Source of the DNA: Adiantum capillus-veneris
Taxonomy: Eukaryota; Streptophyta; Polypodiopsida; Polypodiales; Pteridaceae
NCBI GenBank assembly: GCA_014529385.2
Contig: CM043959.1
Span: forward strand, 89,071,529 to 89,135,528
DNA: 64,000 nucleotides
Reading direction: 5' to 3'
Position numbers and translations under genes: made by a program. Below, piece by piece: positions 10,601-23,700 of this stretch (the first letter of the stretch is position 1; each line of letters starts with the position of its first letter). The notes below the pieces were generated by a model. It did no database searches and was not told where the DNA came from. It worked only from the letters and a program-made list of their open reading frames with translations.

Positions 10601-12366
10601 GTCAGAGGACTTCTTCCAGGTGAGGAGCCCTGGAAGGAGTTCTTGCTTCAGCGGCTTAGTGCTAGGGTGCCTCAAGCTGGAGGCCCATGGGGACCCTCGA
10701 CTAGATGGATTTTCATAGAGATGCGCAGAGTTGGCTTGAGCAGGAGACTGGAAAACCGCTTCGCTGTGAGTATGCTCCGATCTTGGGAGCAATTGCGGCG
10801 AGGCCCGGAGCAGCATCAGCCTACTTGCACGGAAGAGCGCCTGAGACAGCCCCTTGTTTGGAACCCCGTGGTTGGCACTCAGAGAGGCCACTTGGTTGTA
10901 GTCGGCCTCATGTTTCTTGGGGTCCCATGGCAGAGGGTCCAACACGCTCTCTAGGTGACTGGTTACAGTTTTCAGGCTTGTGAGAGGAGCTTCAAGGCAT
11001 TCTACAGGGCATGAGAGGGGGGTAGAGCATGTGTCAAGACATCTCAAAGGCATTACCAGCTAAGTGGCTCACACCTCTCGAGTCAGCAGTGCCCAGATGG
11101 ATGGGAGCCTTCACGCGATTGGAGGTTCTCATCTCACTTCGGGCTTGCTCAGAGACTATACTCTCCCTGTTTTTCGAGCTACAAGGTGAGGGACGCTTAC
11201 ACCGAGTTGCAGTAGAGGCCCCGCAGGTGGCTAAGCGCTGTTTTCAAAGGATTCGCGTGGTGGGCATCTGTGGGAGGACTTGTGTCATAGATCCCGACCC
11301 AGCAACTCTTGAGACTAGCCACTAGAGACTATGGGCTTGGGAGAGTTGTCCACTGGCACGAGTACAGTGGGATCCTAGAGTGGCTGTGGAGGGACCCTTT
11401 CCCCTCTATAGACCATCCAAGTGTCCCTTTCTTTCAGTACACTGTTCGACTGGGACGTCACATACTAGCAGTGCAGAGAGAGGCTCGTCCTGCTGCAGCA
11501 CCTCATTGGCAGGAGGAGGGTCTCACGGCTGAGTTCTTCGCAGCTTTTTGGGAGAGGTCGTGGGACTCCAGACAACCGAGACGAGTCACTTTGTTCCAGT
11601 GGTGGCTGGTTGCACACAGAGCTACATCAGCTGGGAGCTGGCTTGTACATAGTGGTCTCTCGGCCGCATATGCAGCTTGTGACCATCTTGTGGAGAGTCA
11701 ACGTCACTATCTTTGGGACTATCCTTTGGCACAGCAGGTGTGGCTTCAGCCTTCATGTCCTTCGGCTAATGCCAGGCCTTTCCACAGCTCGGCAATACAC
11801 TTGGGGGGCAACTGCTTGGTCCACTCTCACGGGCCCAGCACTTCAGTTTGAGCTATGCTGGTGGATGATAGTGATGCAGGGGGGTCGACCTACTACAAAG
11901 CTTACTCAACAGGAGTGGTACAGCGAGAGAAAGGAGTGTTGGGAGCGGAGCTCATCGATGGCCTGACACTCTAGTTCATCCGGCGGGCCCGTTGCTTCCG
12001 CATCTTCGAGGCTTGCCCTTTACCACCAGCAGAGACTGTTCGAGACTGTTCGGGATCTTTGGCTAGAGCTGATCCATACTCTCAGAGGACAGTTCGAGAG
12101 ACTCCAGGGCAGTTCTGACCGCATAAAGAGGCTTTCCTTCAACTCTGGTGTCCTGGGCCTTTTTTCACCATGGTTCAGGGTGTGCTTAGATGGCACTACC
12201 GTCCACCTGTGTGGCTTTTCCCTCCTCCCATCTCTTGATTTAGCCTCATTGTACATATGTTGTTTTTTCATTGGGAGAGTCTCCACATCATGATTGTTGT
12301 AGCCGTCTCTTGTAGAGGAGGTTATAGCCCTATGGGCACTTTCATTAACTAATAGAAGGATCTTTT
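7642..12366 (+). mobile_element. L1-type LINE, 5'-truncated and decayed (copy 1)
   Basis: A 4.7-kb LINE matching the minus-strand copy at 31.5-38.3 kb. It begins inside the region just upstream of the endonuclease. Its 3' end reads ...AACTAATAGAAGGATCTTT, the same terminus as copy 2, with no poly(A). No clear target-site duplication was seen. Left neighbour is gypsy integrase (+) and right neighbour gypsy gag (-), so the locus was rearranged around it. Confidence 0.88.
7909..11966 (+). pseudogene. L1 LINE ORF2 pseudogene: endonuclease, RT, zinc finger
   Basis: Endonuclease begins MRIISWNVQGLGG at 7909, with LMLQEDHL, GGDFNMLEDP and SFSDHAPMIL. RT motifs are HGTQTGFVKECSILDNIF, LLLDFEKDYDKVD, RQGFPLAPFLFLFH and LDAEFADDSSLYL (FADD in place of YADD). 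The zinc-finger tail gives AYAACDHLVESQRHYLWDYP; the last Cys seen in copy 2 is Tyr here. Many breaks occur. Several are TAG where copy 2 has CAG (8073, 8169), or TAG where copy 2 has TGG (after DKVD near 9757). Family role: nicks target DNA and primes reverse transcription there. Confidence 0.87.
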
Positions 12367-13540
12367 TCTCGAAAACGAAAAAAAGTGTCCAAAGAATCTC
12401 CCTTGGTCATCCGAAGATGATTCCAAGAGGTTCGTATATTTCGTTCGTACTCCCGAGTCAGCCAAGAAGAAATAAAGAGCCTTTTGAATTTCAACCAGTT
12501 GACCGGAGCTTCCTGCCTCAGAAGAAGAGTGGACCACCATGTTTGAGCATTTCCCTTGAAGAAAGATGTAGCCCTCCTAATCTTGGAGTGCTCTGAGTAA
12601 TGCCCTCCAGAGAAAGCTATGTCGAACTGCTGAACGAAGGCCAAAGCCCTCGGAGCATCTCGGAACCCAGAAAAGGAGTCAAACTTAATCGACTGTCTAC
12701 CTTCTTTGAATTCTTTTACTTTCTTGCTTTTGTCTTCGAGAAAGTCATATTGGTTGGCTCTAAAAAAATGCTTCTTCTTTGCATAAAACATGTGATCGTC
12801 AGAGTCCGAACTATCTGAGGATGATTCCTCGGTAGAACTGTTAGAAACTGGGCGAAATCTGGGCTTCTTTGCCTTTTTTGGCCCTTTTCAAAGCTTTGCT
12901 TTTTGCTTCTCTTTTTGCCTTTTCTATCTTCTTCGCTCGAGTCAGAAGAGCTAGAAGAACTATCAAAAGAAGAAGAAGAAGAAGAATTGGGTAGTCCTTC
13001 AAATCGTACACGCTTCTTCTGCTTTCTTGCCGATGCAAAAGAAGATTGACGACCCAAATAACGAGAGAAGTCACTCCCCTTCTTGTGCTTTTTCCCTTGC
13101 TTTTTGGATTTGTTTATAAGCGTCCAAAAGCCGGCTGATCTGTGTTTGAACCACCTCTTGTAATCCTTGCTCTGTAAACATCCTCGGAGAAGGAGGTTTC
13201 TTGATCGCCGGTTTGATGGGTGGTTGTGTGGCTTTCTGCCACTCGGTGCGCACTTCTGCGATGGATTGCTGAGACAAAAAACTTGCAAATTCGGAACCTT
13301 CGCAATTTTAATCATCTGCTTTGTTGCCTCGTCAACCTGCTGTCAACGTTCGATCTCTTGAAGTTCGAACTGAGTAGGCTGAGGTGGGCCGTACTCTTCC
13401 TCTGTTTGATCATAAGAATCTTCTTCGTGATCTCCTCCCGCATTCGTAGATGCAGAAGAAGTCGAATGATTCTTGTTGGAATCCATAAGTGCCGCAAGAA
13501 AAGGATCGGATTTCTCAGTAGAAGAGAAATCGGCCGCACT
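12367..13540 (-). pseudogene. Ty3/gypsy gag pseudogene
   Basis: Minus-strand Gag. The N-terminal part has Ser-rich and Lys-rich stretches (SSDSSEEDRKGKKRSKKQS). The capsid part reads QYDFLEDKSKKVKEFKEG, FVQQFDIAFSGGHYSEHSK and WLKFKRLFISSWLTREYER. It is the same family as 49.6-51.0 kb, but here SSW is kept where that copy has a stop. The 3' part of gag and all of pol are missing because L1 copy 1 abuts at 12366. Confidence 0.82.
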
Positions 13541-14065
13541 CGTAACCAACTTGGACACCCCAAGTCAAGATTCTACCGCGACACAACAAAGATTCACTTC
13601 AAAACATTTCACAAAGATATTGGTCTGTGCCCAGAGGTATTGGTCCCAAAGACTGGCGCCCCTTTTGGTATTTCTTTTTATATTAATTTGTGTTCAAAGT
13701 ACAAAGAGAGCCCCTGGGTGCTCACTCTCAAACTTTGCGTCCAGATGCCCCTAAAGAGTGAGTCCCTGTGGACTTATTTATTCTTACAAGGGATGCCCCA
13801 AAAGCTTTTAAATTTAAAAGCAGAAGTTTCCACAAGCAATTGGTCTTCCAAAACTGCCAAAAGCTGTTTGCGTAATTTCCGGCAGATCCGCACGGCAATC
13901 AGCGCGATTTGCAAAGATCCGTACAGTCAACGTATTTTGAAAAATTCCGTACGCCAGCCACGTCAGCAACCGCTTAGCTTTATGTTTTTTTGTCCCCGGG
14001 GTCCCCTCGTCACTTGGCCATAAGTTGGGACAACTTATAGGGTTGCCACTCACCAGTTTGTGACA
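13541..14065 (-). repeat. Gypsy LTR (minus orientation), decayed
   Basis: Matches the LTR at 51030-51719: shared CCAAGTCAAGA near the inner edge and TTTGTGACA at the outer edge (14065). The primer-binding site expected just left of 13541 (GCTCTGATACCAC on +) is deleted. The telo-box cluster of the other copy is not recognisable here. Confidence 0.75.
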
Positions 14066-14084
14066 CCTACCGGTCTTTGCCAAA

Positions 14085-15640
14085 ACTACACATATAGATG
14101 AGGTCTCCAACTATATAGATAGAATGGGAGCGGGAGTGTTGATACCCATCCTATTATATGTAGATGAGCTTGTGCTTATTTCAAACTCTCACGAGGGGCT
14201 ATTACAACACCTGAATGCATTGCAACCCTTTTGAGTGGATAGAGACCTCATGAACCTTGGTTATGACGTTCAAGACCACAAAAGCATGGGTAATTAGATC
14301 ACGACTGCAATTCACATTCTGAGAAGAGGGAATTAAGTAAGTAGATCCTTTACACTTGAGTCACTTTCAAAGGGCCGCAATTCTCAATGAAGGAGGCAGC
14401 AAAGGCCAAACTTGCACTTGGTTTTGCAGCTTTGGGAGCACTTGAGAGACAGCGTGCAGATACACTTCTAAGAACCATGCAGAACGATATGGTTGTCCAC
14501 TACAATGGAACACTTATACTACTTTATGGTACAATGATTTAGGGGTTGAGTGCTGTTTTGGATAAGTAGGGATTGAATTTCTCATCTCTGTCGTAAGAGG
14601 AGAGACATTGGCGGGGTGCAATGGACCAGAGAGAGACTATTGATGGATGGCAACATATTGTGTTCCACAAATTATTCACGTGCAGTGAAGATTAGAGCTG
14701 CTTTGACCTGTTTTTGATCCCAGAGAGATTTTGTTGAAGAACAAGAGAGTGTGGGTCTAGTGATGCCAACACAATTAGCCATTAAAGATTTTCCAGTGCC
14801 AGCCGCCTCTAATCATACATGAAACATGTAAGGGGAATGCTGAAGGAGGAGGGTATGGAACGGGAACGATGTGGAACGGGAGGCATTAGATTAACCTAAA
14901 TTATGCAATTTTTAATTCCATTTCTCAGGACAGTAATTCCTAGTAGTGCACGAACGCACTCCCACAATTCAAGGGCCCAAAAGGGCTATTCCCTGTAACT
15001 TACGATAAATGTGACCCATAAGACCTTTAAAAAACTCGTTGCGTGGCCACTGTCGGAACGGCTTTTCATAACCGAAATGATACTGAAACATATTTGAGAA
15101 CGGGTAACGGCACGTGATTGGAACGGCATTTTCAGAACACCACATGAGTGGAACGCATTCCGAGCATTGCAAGGGCTGCAAACAGGCTTCCCTGTTTCTA
15201 TGCCTCTGCTCCCTCATCCATTGACCTACCTGTCAGGTCAGCTCTTCAGAGGAATAACAGCAGACAAGGCCACTGCCATCTATAGATCAAGATATCCTTA
15301 ACCACAAGGACAGCTTCCTCGCCATAAGCAGATTCAAGCCATCATCGGCTGCCATTGGAGGAATATTGCACGATAACTAAGTTGGTCTCTCCCTCTCAAG
15401 GAAACCCTGATGGTGACAGCCCACTGAGAAAGACAACTCATAAAACTTTGCTGTTGTAGCATACAGATCTGGAGTCATTTGAGCACCTTTTTACACCTAT
15501 TCTAGCTAGGAATTTAGTCAGGCTTAAACTTCATTCATTGTTACATGCTATGGTGAACAACATCATCATCAATTCTAATTTTTTATCGTCTCATGGGCCA
15601 GTTTGGCCTTTAAGATATGTTAATATATCTTCCTTCCATT
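14085..15640 (+). pseudogene. Degenerate copy of the GA-associated LINE family
   Basis: Plus-strand translation near 14110-14230 gives NYIDRMGAGVLIPILLYVDE and GLLQHLNALQPF. These align with SDYIDRGG..., IPLLLYADD and GMQRHLDALHSF of the LINE at 20.5-25.3 kb. At 15588-15630 the bases TCTCATGGGCCAGTTTGGCC and GTTAATATATC match that LINE's 3' terminus, so this is an old copy with a recognisable 3' end. YADD is changed to YVDE. The stretch 14850-15160 is rich in GGAACG and may be a separate small insertion. Confidence 0.6.
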
Positions 15641-16501
15641 TTTATGTAAAAACAAAGGTGGCTAAATGGATGAGGCTTTAGAGGAAAATCACATTATGGA
15701 CTAGAAACAAACCTTTTTTGTACAAATGCCACATAGTAAAGAGCTCACTTTCTTCATCATCAACGATCACCCTTGCACTTTTGATGAACAACATAGCTTA
15801 TGTTTTCAAGTGCCACACCTTGTCTATTTCAGCTAAACCACACGAATCTGTGATAAGATGATCCCCAAGAGGTCTTGCGATAGGTTGTTCTTTGAGAAGG
15901 TTTCTCTTGTGAAGTATATTTTCAAGGAAAGGAAACCCTAATACTTCATACATGGATGAAAAGTTGTGAGTGGCACTAGGTTTCAAGTGCCTGTAGTAAA
16001 TTGAATGCTTGCTATTATAACTATGCTCTACCTCCTCCAACAATCTGTGCCTTAAGTTTAAAGCAAGCACAAGCTATGTCGGGCTGACATCTTTGTGCTC
16101 CTCCCATCTTCTGAACATTTTCCTGCTAGCAATGATTTTATCTCCATCAACAAGCCTCTTAGATTTCATGTACTAAGACATGCTTTCTCAATTCTAGCAC
16201 AGCCCTTCAAGGCGATGGTAAGGGTGAAACAGTTTTAAAATCCAGAAATTAAATGCTCGCTGCAATGAAGTCAAGCTACCTATGTAAGCACTCTACTTTC
16301 TCTAATCATTCCAATCTGAAGTAGTAAATGACATGCATAAAGTGATGATTCATCTCTATAACCTTGTATCTTTTACAGACTATCTTAACTTATTATTTTG
16401 TTCAGAGCTGTTGATATATAAAGTGCTGCATTCCTTCTTTTTCGCAGTAATAAAATCCTTGCTCAATGTTCTTGGATACTAAACACATTAAGTTTGCTCA
16501 C
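15641..16501. other. Unassigned sequence
   Basis: AT-rich sequence without a recognised gene. A 90-codon minus-strand frame at 15798-16070 has no family I recognise and does not continue the aldo/keto reductase reading. The missing downstream exons of that gene were looked for here and not seen. Confidence 0.5.
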
Positions 16502-17033
16502 TTGCTGCTTCGAATAGTTCGACACACCCACTGCCGAAGTAAGATCCAACTCCACAGACTCTTTTAAGCTTTCCATCAATGCTGCATTGCTCAAAGTAGG
16601 AAATGGGAAATGAATCTGCAATGTGGGAAAATCATGCTATTGTAACTATAACCATAAACCTCATATTCTCTGTTCCTTCCGAGGAAAAGCATTGACACTA
16701 GACCTGGTAGAGATCCACCCTCTTTCTACCAAGACGTTGCAAGCTTCTACGCAGAGCTTCTAGCAAGGACTTCCGCCCAAGCCTGAACCCACCCCCTGTT
16801 ATCCACCAATTTATAGATCCATCACTAAAAGATTACTAACGAACAGTAAGAACTGCCAACATTAAAATGTCATTCTTACCGACAAGGAAGTTAGACCATG
16901 GTATAGTGAAAAATTTGGTGGCAATAATGGGAAGTGTCTCCGTATCAGATGCATTTTCACTTCGTTGTTTGGAAAACTTTCCGACTAATTGCTCAGCTGA
17001 GGTGCCACTTTTGATACCTTGATATCCATAAAC
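16502..17033 (-). CDS. Aldo/keto reductase gene fragment, three exons
   Basis: Three minus-strand exons join in frame with GT-AG introns: 17033-16880, 16795-16704 and 16615-16502 (154, 92 and 114 nt; 120 codons, no stop). The product reads VYGYQGIKSGTSAEQLVGKF..., LPIIATKFFTIPW, LEALRRSLQRLGRKRVDLYQ and IHFPFPTL...AVGVSNYSKQQ. This is the core of an aldo/keto reductase of the plastid At1g06690 type. The catalytic Tyr (VYG), Lys (ATKF) and His (QIHFP) are present. The exon carrying the catalytic Asp (usually FDTAE) and the C-terminal exons were not found. Family role: NADPH-dependent carbonyl reduction. It could be a gene split by insertions (element A lies at 17682) or a dead fragment. Confidence 0.8.
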
Positions 17034-17681
17034 CTGTGGTCATCAGTACAAAAACTAAATAAGGCAGCCATTCTAAGCAAGTGATTCCATGTGCTCTCAT
17101 CAAAATTTGTAGCAGTGTCAATCCTGTTTTCAATAAACAAAATCATGATTAAATCTTTGATCTTCTCAAAAACAGGACTTACAACCAAAACATTTTCTAT
17201 TGGTCTTCTTTTGTGAATCAAGAATCGAAACATAAACTAGTGAAATCAACACCCATGCTGCATCGTGCTGCATTAACCCTCTTGTAACAATCGAGCAACG
17301 CTAATAAACAAATTTTTCAATCTGAAGAAGTTTATTTGAGAAACACTGTCTTGGTGGCAAACTTGTCAAACCGGAAACCTAGGCTAGCCACCAGTGACTG
17401 AAGCACCCCTTTCAAGAATATTTGCTGCTAATTTTGGTGTCCCTTGCCGTATTTTGTGCCTAGAAATGGCAGGGAAGAAAAGATGGAGATGAGGGGGAGG
17501 GAGTAGGCATGCACAGATCTGACATGACCTAGAATGAGAAAGAGCAACTGGAAGTTGGAACCTTGCATGAGACAAACACTAGCAGACTTTGCCACCAAGA
17601 TAGAATCTAAAGAGCCTTAATATGCACGCCCCACTCTAGAGTCTACACTCAGATCAGACACAGACATCACTGCCTGTTAAA
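17034..17681. other. Intron or upstream region of the reductase fragment; no gene seen
   Basis: A minus-strand open frame at 17233-16985 overlaps the first exon in a different frame and reads through its acceptor site; it looks like intron sequence. No 5' exon of the reductase was recognised before element A starts at 17682. Confidence 0.45.
17677..17681 (+). other. Target-site duplication TTAAA (left) of element A
   Basis: TTAAA precedes the LTR at 17682 and recurs at 25662-25666 just after the other LTR. It defines element A with its nested LINE as one unit. Confidence 0.88.
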
Positions 17682-18143
<462 letters not shown>

Positions 18144-20438
18144 CCCCCTCTCAGCACCGGATGCTGAACAAACCGCGTGAATCCCAAGATGTGAGGCAAA
18201 TCATAAAGATGTCTGCTGCGATGTCCACTGAAGAAAAATACTCCATGAGTGTAGCAGCAGTCTGGGGTGTCCCAACCGCCGAGAGATCTCCATGGTAAAG
18301 TGCCGTCACGAGCAGTGTAGCAAACTGTTGTACTCCACCGATACAGCGTGAAGATACTGCGTGAAGGTCCCGAACTGAGTGTGAAAGCAACTCCTTGTCG
18401 TGAAAGAAGTGCCAATAGACCTGCAAGTATCTTGCCCAATAGGATTTGTGGTGTCTATAGTCAAACCGTCTAGAGAAAATGAGGAAGCCCAAGAACCGTC
18501 ATGAGAATGACCGGAAGCCGGTCAATGCATGAACTTGCAACCCAGTGTGGCCAGGTGGCTAAGCTGTGTAAAACTCTAGGAAGGCCAAATGTAGCAATCT
18601 GCACCGTAAACTCCTCCAAATCAAGGAAAGCTAGACTAAATAGTCTGCACTATAGAAGCTACCGTAAGCTGCAGCAAACACCGAAAGACCGCATGGATCA
18701 CCATCGGATGGTGTCCTGTTAGTAGGTAGGGTAATCCAAGATGAGGGGAAAGCCAGACTCAACAGTTTGCGCAAGGGCCTCTGAGAAGCGGTGTGGTCAA
18801 ATCAAGCTGTCTTCACTGTAATCATCTTGTAGAAGAAGGAAAGCCAGACTAAGTAGTCTGCGCTGTGAAGATCCTACCTGTCTGCGCCATCTTACCAAGA
18901 CCAATCTGTTTGCGCCATCTTTCCTTTATCTCCTGTCTCCAATCCTCCCTTGTCAACCAAAACAGAATCCGCACCAGCGACGCCACCAAACTACAACTCG
19001 GTGTGGCTCTCAATGTGAATGAGCTGGGAGTGGCCTATTGCTCAGGTTGGTGGATAAGTCGGTTGTAAGGTTACCGAGGGTGAGTGTAAGCAACTCTGAA
19101 GGTAGCAATCCAAATGATCGAGAGTGTAGAAGAGCACCTGCACTACCATCCAAGCCAAGCTCCGGGTGACTCCGGATGTAGTCACATAATGATGCATGAT
19201 CTCCTGCATCTCGCGGGTAAACTCTCCAAGAGAGTCCAAAGCACTAAAGTACCACTCCAGTCTGTAGATCCAAGCAATGAACCTGTCCAAGAAGAGATCC
19301 AAGATCCTCTCCCTAAGTCCATGTAGATGCTTCTGTGTAAGCAAGCGATCTGACATGTGGAGGTCAAGTTGGTAAGTGTCTGTCCACCCAAGATGGTGGT
19401 GTCTTCTCTGGGAATGTCGGAACCCCATATGCCATGAGCATGGCTATATCTCGTGTAAACTCCTTTGATGAGTGCATAGGTGTGTCCAAAACAAACCACA
19501 AGTCGCCACCCGCTCAGGAGTGCGCAACCGCCAAATGATGGTTGAAATGAATGGATCTCCCAAGGATCGTACGCTCGTAGATGATCAAGCCGATGTCGAA
19601 GATATCGTGTACTGCAGCAGTCACAGATAGACCGCACGGACCACCATTGGCAAGAGGTAACTTCATCCTCTGTAAAAACACAAGCCATGCGCCTGCTGTC
19701 CACCCAAAAACACAACTGTGAGGTGATGAAAACGCTGCTGTCCAGCGATTTTCAGCGTGCTCGTACGCTCCCGGCATGGTCCGGAGCGGGGTAGAGGAGT
19801 ATGGGAAGGGTGGTGAATCACTATCACTGCCTTAGATGGGCTGAAAACAAAGAAAACAGCAAGGGGTAATGACTGAAATCTGATAAAGACGGAGAGCATA
19901 TTCGACGGCAATGCACCAGATGCAAAGCCGGGTAGGTGGTGACAAGATCCGGGGTTCAGAAGCTGAGCACTACCCTCCTGCTCTAAAAAAGCAGGTCAAT
20001 TTGCCCTCCACTTTTGCTGCACTTTTTGGCACCAAAAAACTTCTGTTTGCTGAAAAAACAAAGTCCTTATGGGTAACCTAGGTGCCCAGCAACTTGTGGA
20101 AGGTGTCAACGACACAGAGTGACCAATAAAACCGCCGAAAATGGGCTGAAAACCCAAAAACGCAAAATGAATCTGGAGGGGTTTTCCGCAACAAAGATGT
20201 TCAGAAATGTAGCGCTAGCAAGGAAATCAGCAGATCTGATGTTTCTTGCAAAAAACGTAGGTGAGGTGAGGTCCTCCACGACAGAAATGCTCCCATTCCT
20301 TCGCTTGCCTGGCTGATGCAAAACCATTGGCAGATCTGCCTCCAATTTGCAAAAACGCTAGCTGATCCAGCCCTTGGGAGAAGAACCTGATGCGATGTAG
20401 CGCCTCAGAACAGGCAGAGCCTGAAGCTGTTGATACCA
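18144..20438 (-). other. Element A internal region, decayed unknown ORF
   Basis: No gag, pol or other known domain. In element sense an ORF like that of element B can be followed in pieces: start MPGAYEHAEN at 19777, HGLRERILDLFLDRFIAWIY near 19310, then LEWYFSALDSLGEF. It is broken by frameshifts. AAAACGC on the plus strand (GCGTTTT in element sense) occurs three times or more (near 19733, 20156, 20350), close to the primer-binding end. Confidence 0.6.
20426..20438 (-). promoter_or_regulatory. Primer-binding site of element A
   Basis: Minus-strand TGGTATCAACAGC directly follows the LTR end ...CTCACA. It is close to the initiator tRNA-Met complement TGGTATCAGAGC kept in element B. Confidence 0.7.
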
Positions 20439-20463
20439 TGTGAGAGTGCGTGTGTGCGGAACC

Positions 20464-20503
<40 letters not shown>
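20439..20503 (-). repeat. Element A 5' LTR, inner part with (GA)n
   Basis: TGTGAGAGTGCG followed by a (GA)n tract to about 20503, where LINE sequence begins. The LTR resumes at about 25290 with GAGAGAGAGAGACAAACGCC and ends at 25661 with TCTAACA. Confidence 0.85.
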
Positions 20504-20508
<5 letters not shown>

Positions 20509-20750
20509 GAAATGAAATGAAATGATATATTAACGTCTACAAGAGGCCAAAATGACCTATGAGACCAACTGATTACAATGATGAGTCTAGTACCAAGTCT
20601 GGGTACAAACAAGAAAACTACAAACAAAGAACTGATAGGAGTGCTACCGACTCCTATGGGTGGCTGGTAGGCTGAGCAATGGTATCATGCCATAAAGGTA
20701 CAAAGTGGGGATAAGTGTCACCATGATACAATATAGCAGTAGCATGAAGC

Positions 20751-23700
20751 CTATCCCGATCGACATTCTGGGTGTCGTGCTAGAATCCTGTGGATCTTCT
20801 GCCGCAATCTCCGCCGGTGCTGCGTGGCTCCCCTCCTCAGTCGCGGTCGTCTCGAACTCCCTAACTCTATAGCTCGATCAATGAGAGTACCGCTGATGTG
20901 TGTATGGGTGGGAACCGAGCTCTCTGGTGGTGGTGTCCCCTCTGACTCTGTGGTACTCAGACTGAAGAAATCTGAGATGCGTCTCTGGGACTGTCTCTGT
21001 CTTTGCCCATTCAATAGAGCGTCTCTATGTCTCTGAATCTCAAGTAGGAATAATCCGAGACATCTTTGATTCTGATATCTCATGACTCTGTCTAACGAGT
21101 CAAAACCATCTCTGAATAGACAATGAAAGCGTCCCCGTATCTCATAGTAGACTGTGCAGCGACATATGTAGTGAAACTCTATCTCTGGCTCTGCATGGCA
21201 TAACTGACATATCCTACTGTCTGCTGGTATGCCTCTGAATCTACCTGTCTCAATCCCAAGCTGGTGTGAAGATGTGCGAATCTGGCCAATAGCACATCGT
21301 AACCTATGAGATAGATGTGTGTCCATGTAACTGGGCCGTGTGACAAATCCGTCTGTCGTGAGTTGAAGAAGATGTTCTCTATAGAAAACCCTCTTCGTAC
21401 CCAACTCCCGTGATGGTTCTATCCATGTCCTCTTGCTATCAAGCTGGATAAGATCCTGCCGAATGAGTCTAGTAGTCTCCATCCGTGTAAGAGTCAAGGA
21501 TGGTGCATCAAGAGAATACTGGAAAGGGGGCAGCCTGTCCATGCTGAAACCATGCCTCTGAAACCATGAGCTCATCTGTGCATACCAACATGATGTATCT
21601 CCCTGTAATGCCAGCTGTCTGGATGACTCGAGAGCAAGCCTGGCATACCTGTCCCTGGTGGTGTCCCATAAGCTGTGTACAAATGATACTGATCTGGTGA
21701 GTGCCTCAACCTCCATAGGTGGGGCAGCCAGCTCCGCTCGTATGATGTCATGTGGGACTGAGGCCTTGGCTCTAATCAGCTTAGAAATCATAGATATCAG
21801 GGGTCTCTCCATATTAGTCCATCCAACACTGTCAATAGACGGTCCCCAAACCTGAACCGCATAGTGCATAACTGAAGCGACCAAAGTATCGAAAAGCCAG
21901 AGCTTTGTTCGAGGTTCCTGGAACTGAACTTGCGAGCAAATCCTCTCTAAACCACCTAGGGCTGCATAGGCACGAGTCAATCTAGTGTCTGCTGCCACTT
22001 TCAGTGTGAACCTCGGTCCACTAAAGACCACCCCAAGATATGTGTATGCATCAGTGTACTCCATACTGTCCTGTCCATATGCGAAAGTAGGTGCTGATCT
22101 CCTAACCCACTGTGGCGTGGTATTAAATACCATGACCTTGGTTTTACCAAGGTTGACAGACAATCCACTATCCTCTGCAAAACTATGCAATGCGTCCAAA
22201 TGTCTTTGCATACCCTCTGGCGATTCTGATATGAACACGATATCGTCAGCATACAATAAAAGAGGAATCCATGTCCCTGCAAGCTGAGCACCTCTATCTC
22301 CTCCTCTGTCAATATAATCAGAGACCCCATCAACATACATACCAAATAAAGTAGAGGACAGTGGGCATCCCTGTTTCACTCCGATGGTGGAGTGAACTAT
22401 GTCGGATATCCCCTCTGATGTGCGTACATGGCCCATCACTGAACTGTACAATGCCATGATCCCCCACATCAGCTCTGTGGGTACCCCCAATTCCATAAGC
22501 CGGTGCATCAATCTGGCCCTCGGCACTGTGTCAAAGGCTTTGCGAAAATCCACAAAGCTGCAGTATATCCGTCTACCATGTGCTCGACCCTCCTCAATGA
22601 TAGCTCTGAGTGTAAAGACATGATCTAGTGTGGAGAAACCCCTTCTGAAACCAGCCTGCCCAAGTGCTCGTATGCCCATAATCTCTGCCCAACTGCTCAG
22701 CCTATGCTCGAGGATGGATGCATATAACCGTGCCAATGTGTGTCCTACCATGATAGTACGGTAATTCCCCGGTACTGTGGGGTCACCCGTCTTGAAGATA
22801 GGTACAATAGTAGATAATCTCCAAGACTCAGGGAGACCCTCACACATGACACGGTTGAATAGCCGTGCAAGCATCTCTGCCAACAAATCCCCAGCATGTA
22901 TAATGTGCTCTGCTACCAAACCCTCATGATCCTGTGCCCGTCTGGTCTTCATCCTGTCAATGGCCTCCTTTACCATCTCAGTGGTAAAGAAGGTGCTCGT
23001 AGCCGGACATGGCTGTGGTGGGTCTGGTAATGGTGGTTGTCCAGGTACAGTGTATAAAGATGTTGCATACTGCCCCCATATCTCTGTAGAAGTAATCACT
23101 GGTGGGGGAGACTTCTCATGGAATAGACGCCAAGCCTCTCCTGAATCTCTACTAAGGAAGAGCTGATATAAATCTTGCTCCATCTAGACCAAGAAAGGTC
23201 GCTTCTTCCGCCGCACTAGTCGTCGTGTAGCAATGCGAGACTGTCTATAGGTGATCACTCCCAATGTAAGGTCCCGCTGTATCTGAGCTCTCCTCTGTCG
23301 ACACTCCTCATCATACCAGTTGTTCTGAGGCATGTGCCCAGAACGACGTCTCTGCCCAGGCTGAGTGTGTGGGTATGCCTCTGTCGCTGCCCCATGTAAT
23401 GTCACTGTCAGCATAGATGTGATCTCCTCCACTGTGTATACTGGCTCTGATGTGCATAAAAGCCTACGTATCTCCTCTACATAGACTGAGTCAATCTCTG
23501 GTGTAAAAGTATAGCGTGTATATCCACCACCCCGTGAGGCCTGAGATGTATTGTACTCAAAGGAGACTGATAATGTTAAAAGTGCATGATCTACTGCTAT
23601 CCCAACTGGCCTGGGCCCCACTGTGAAATCCTAAATGTGAGAGATAAAGCTCGGATGTGTCAGAACATAGTCTACAGTGCTGGACCCATGTCTATGTGGA

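Noticed and set aside
10472-11053. 193-codon minus-strand frame
   Set aside because: Antisense to LINE ORF2 (copy 1).
15798-16070. 90-codon minus-strand frame as a downstream exon of the reductase
   Set aside because: No aldo/keto reductase motif, and no matching splice sites were identified.
17034-17233. Extra reductase exon reading IDTATNFDESTW
   Set aside because: A DTA word occurs but the surroundings do not match the FDTAE exon of aldo/keto reductases, and the frame runs across the acceptor site; it is probably intron.
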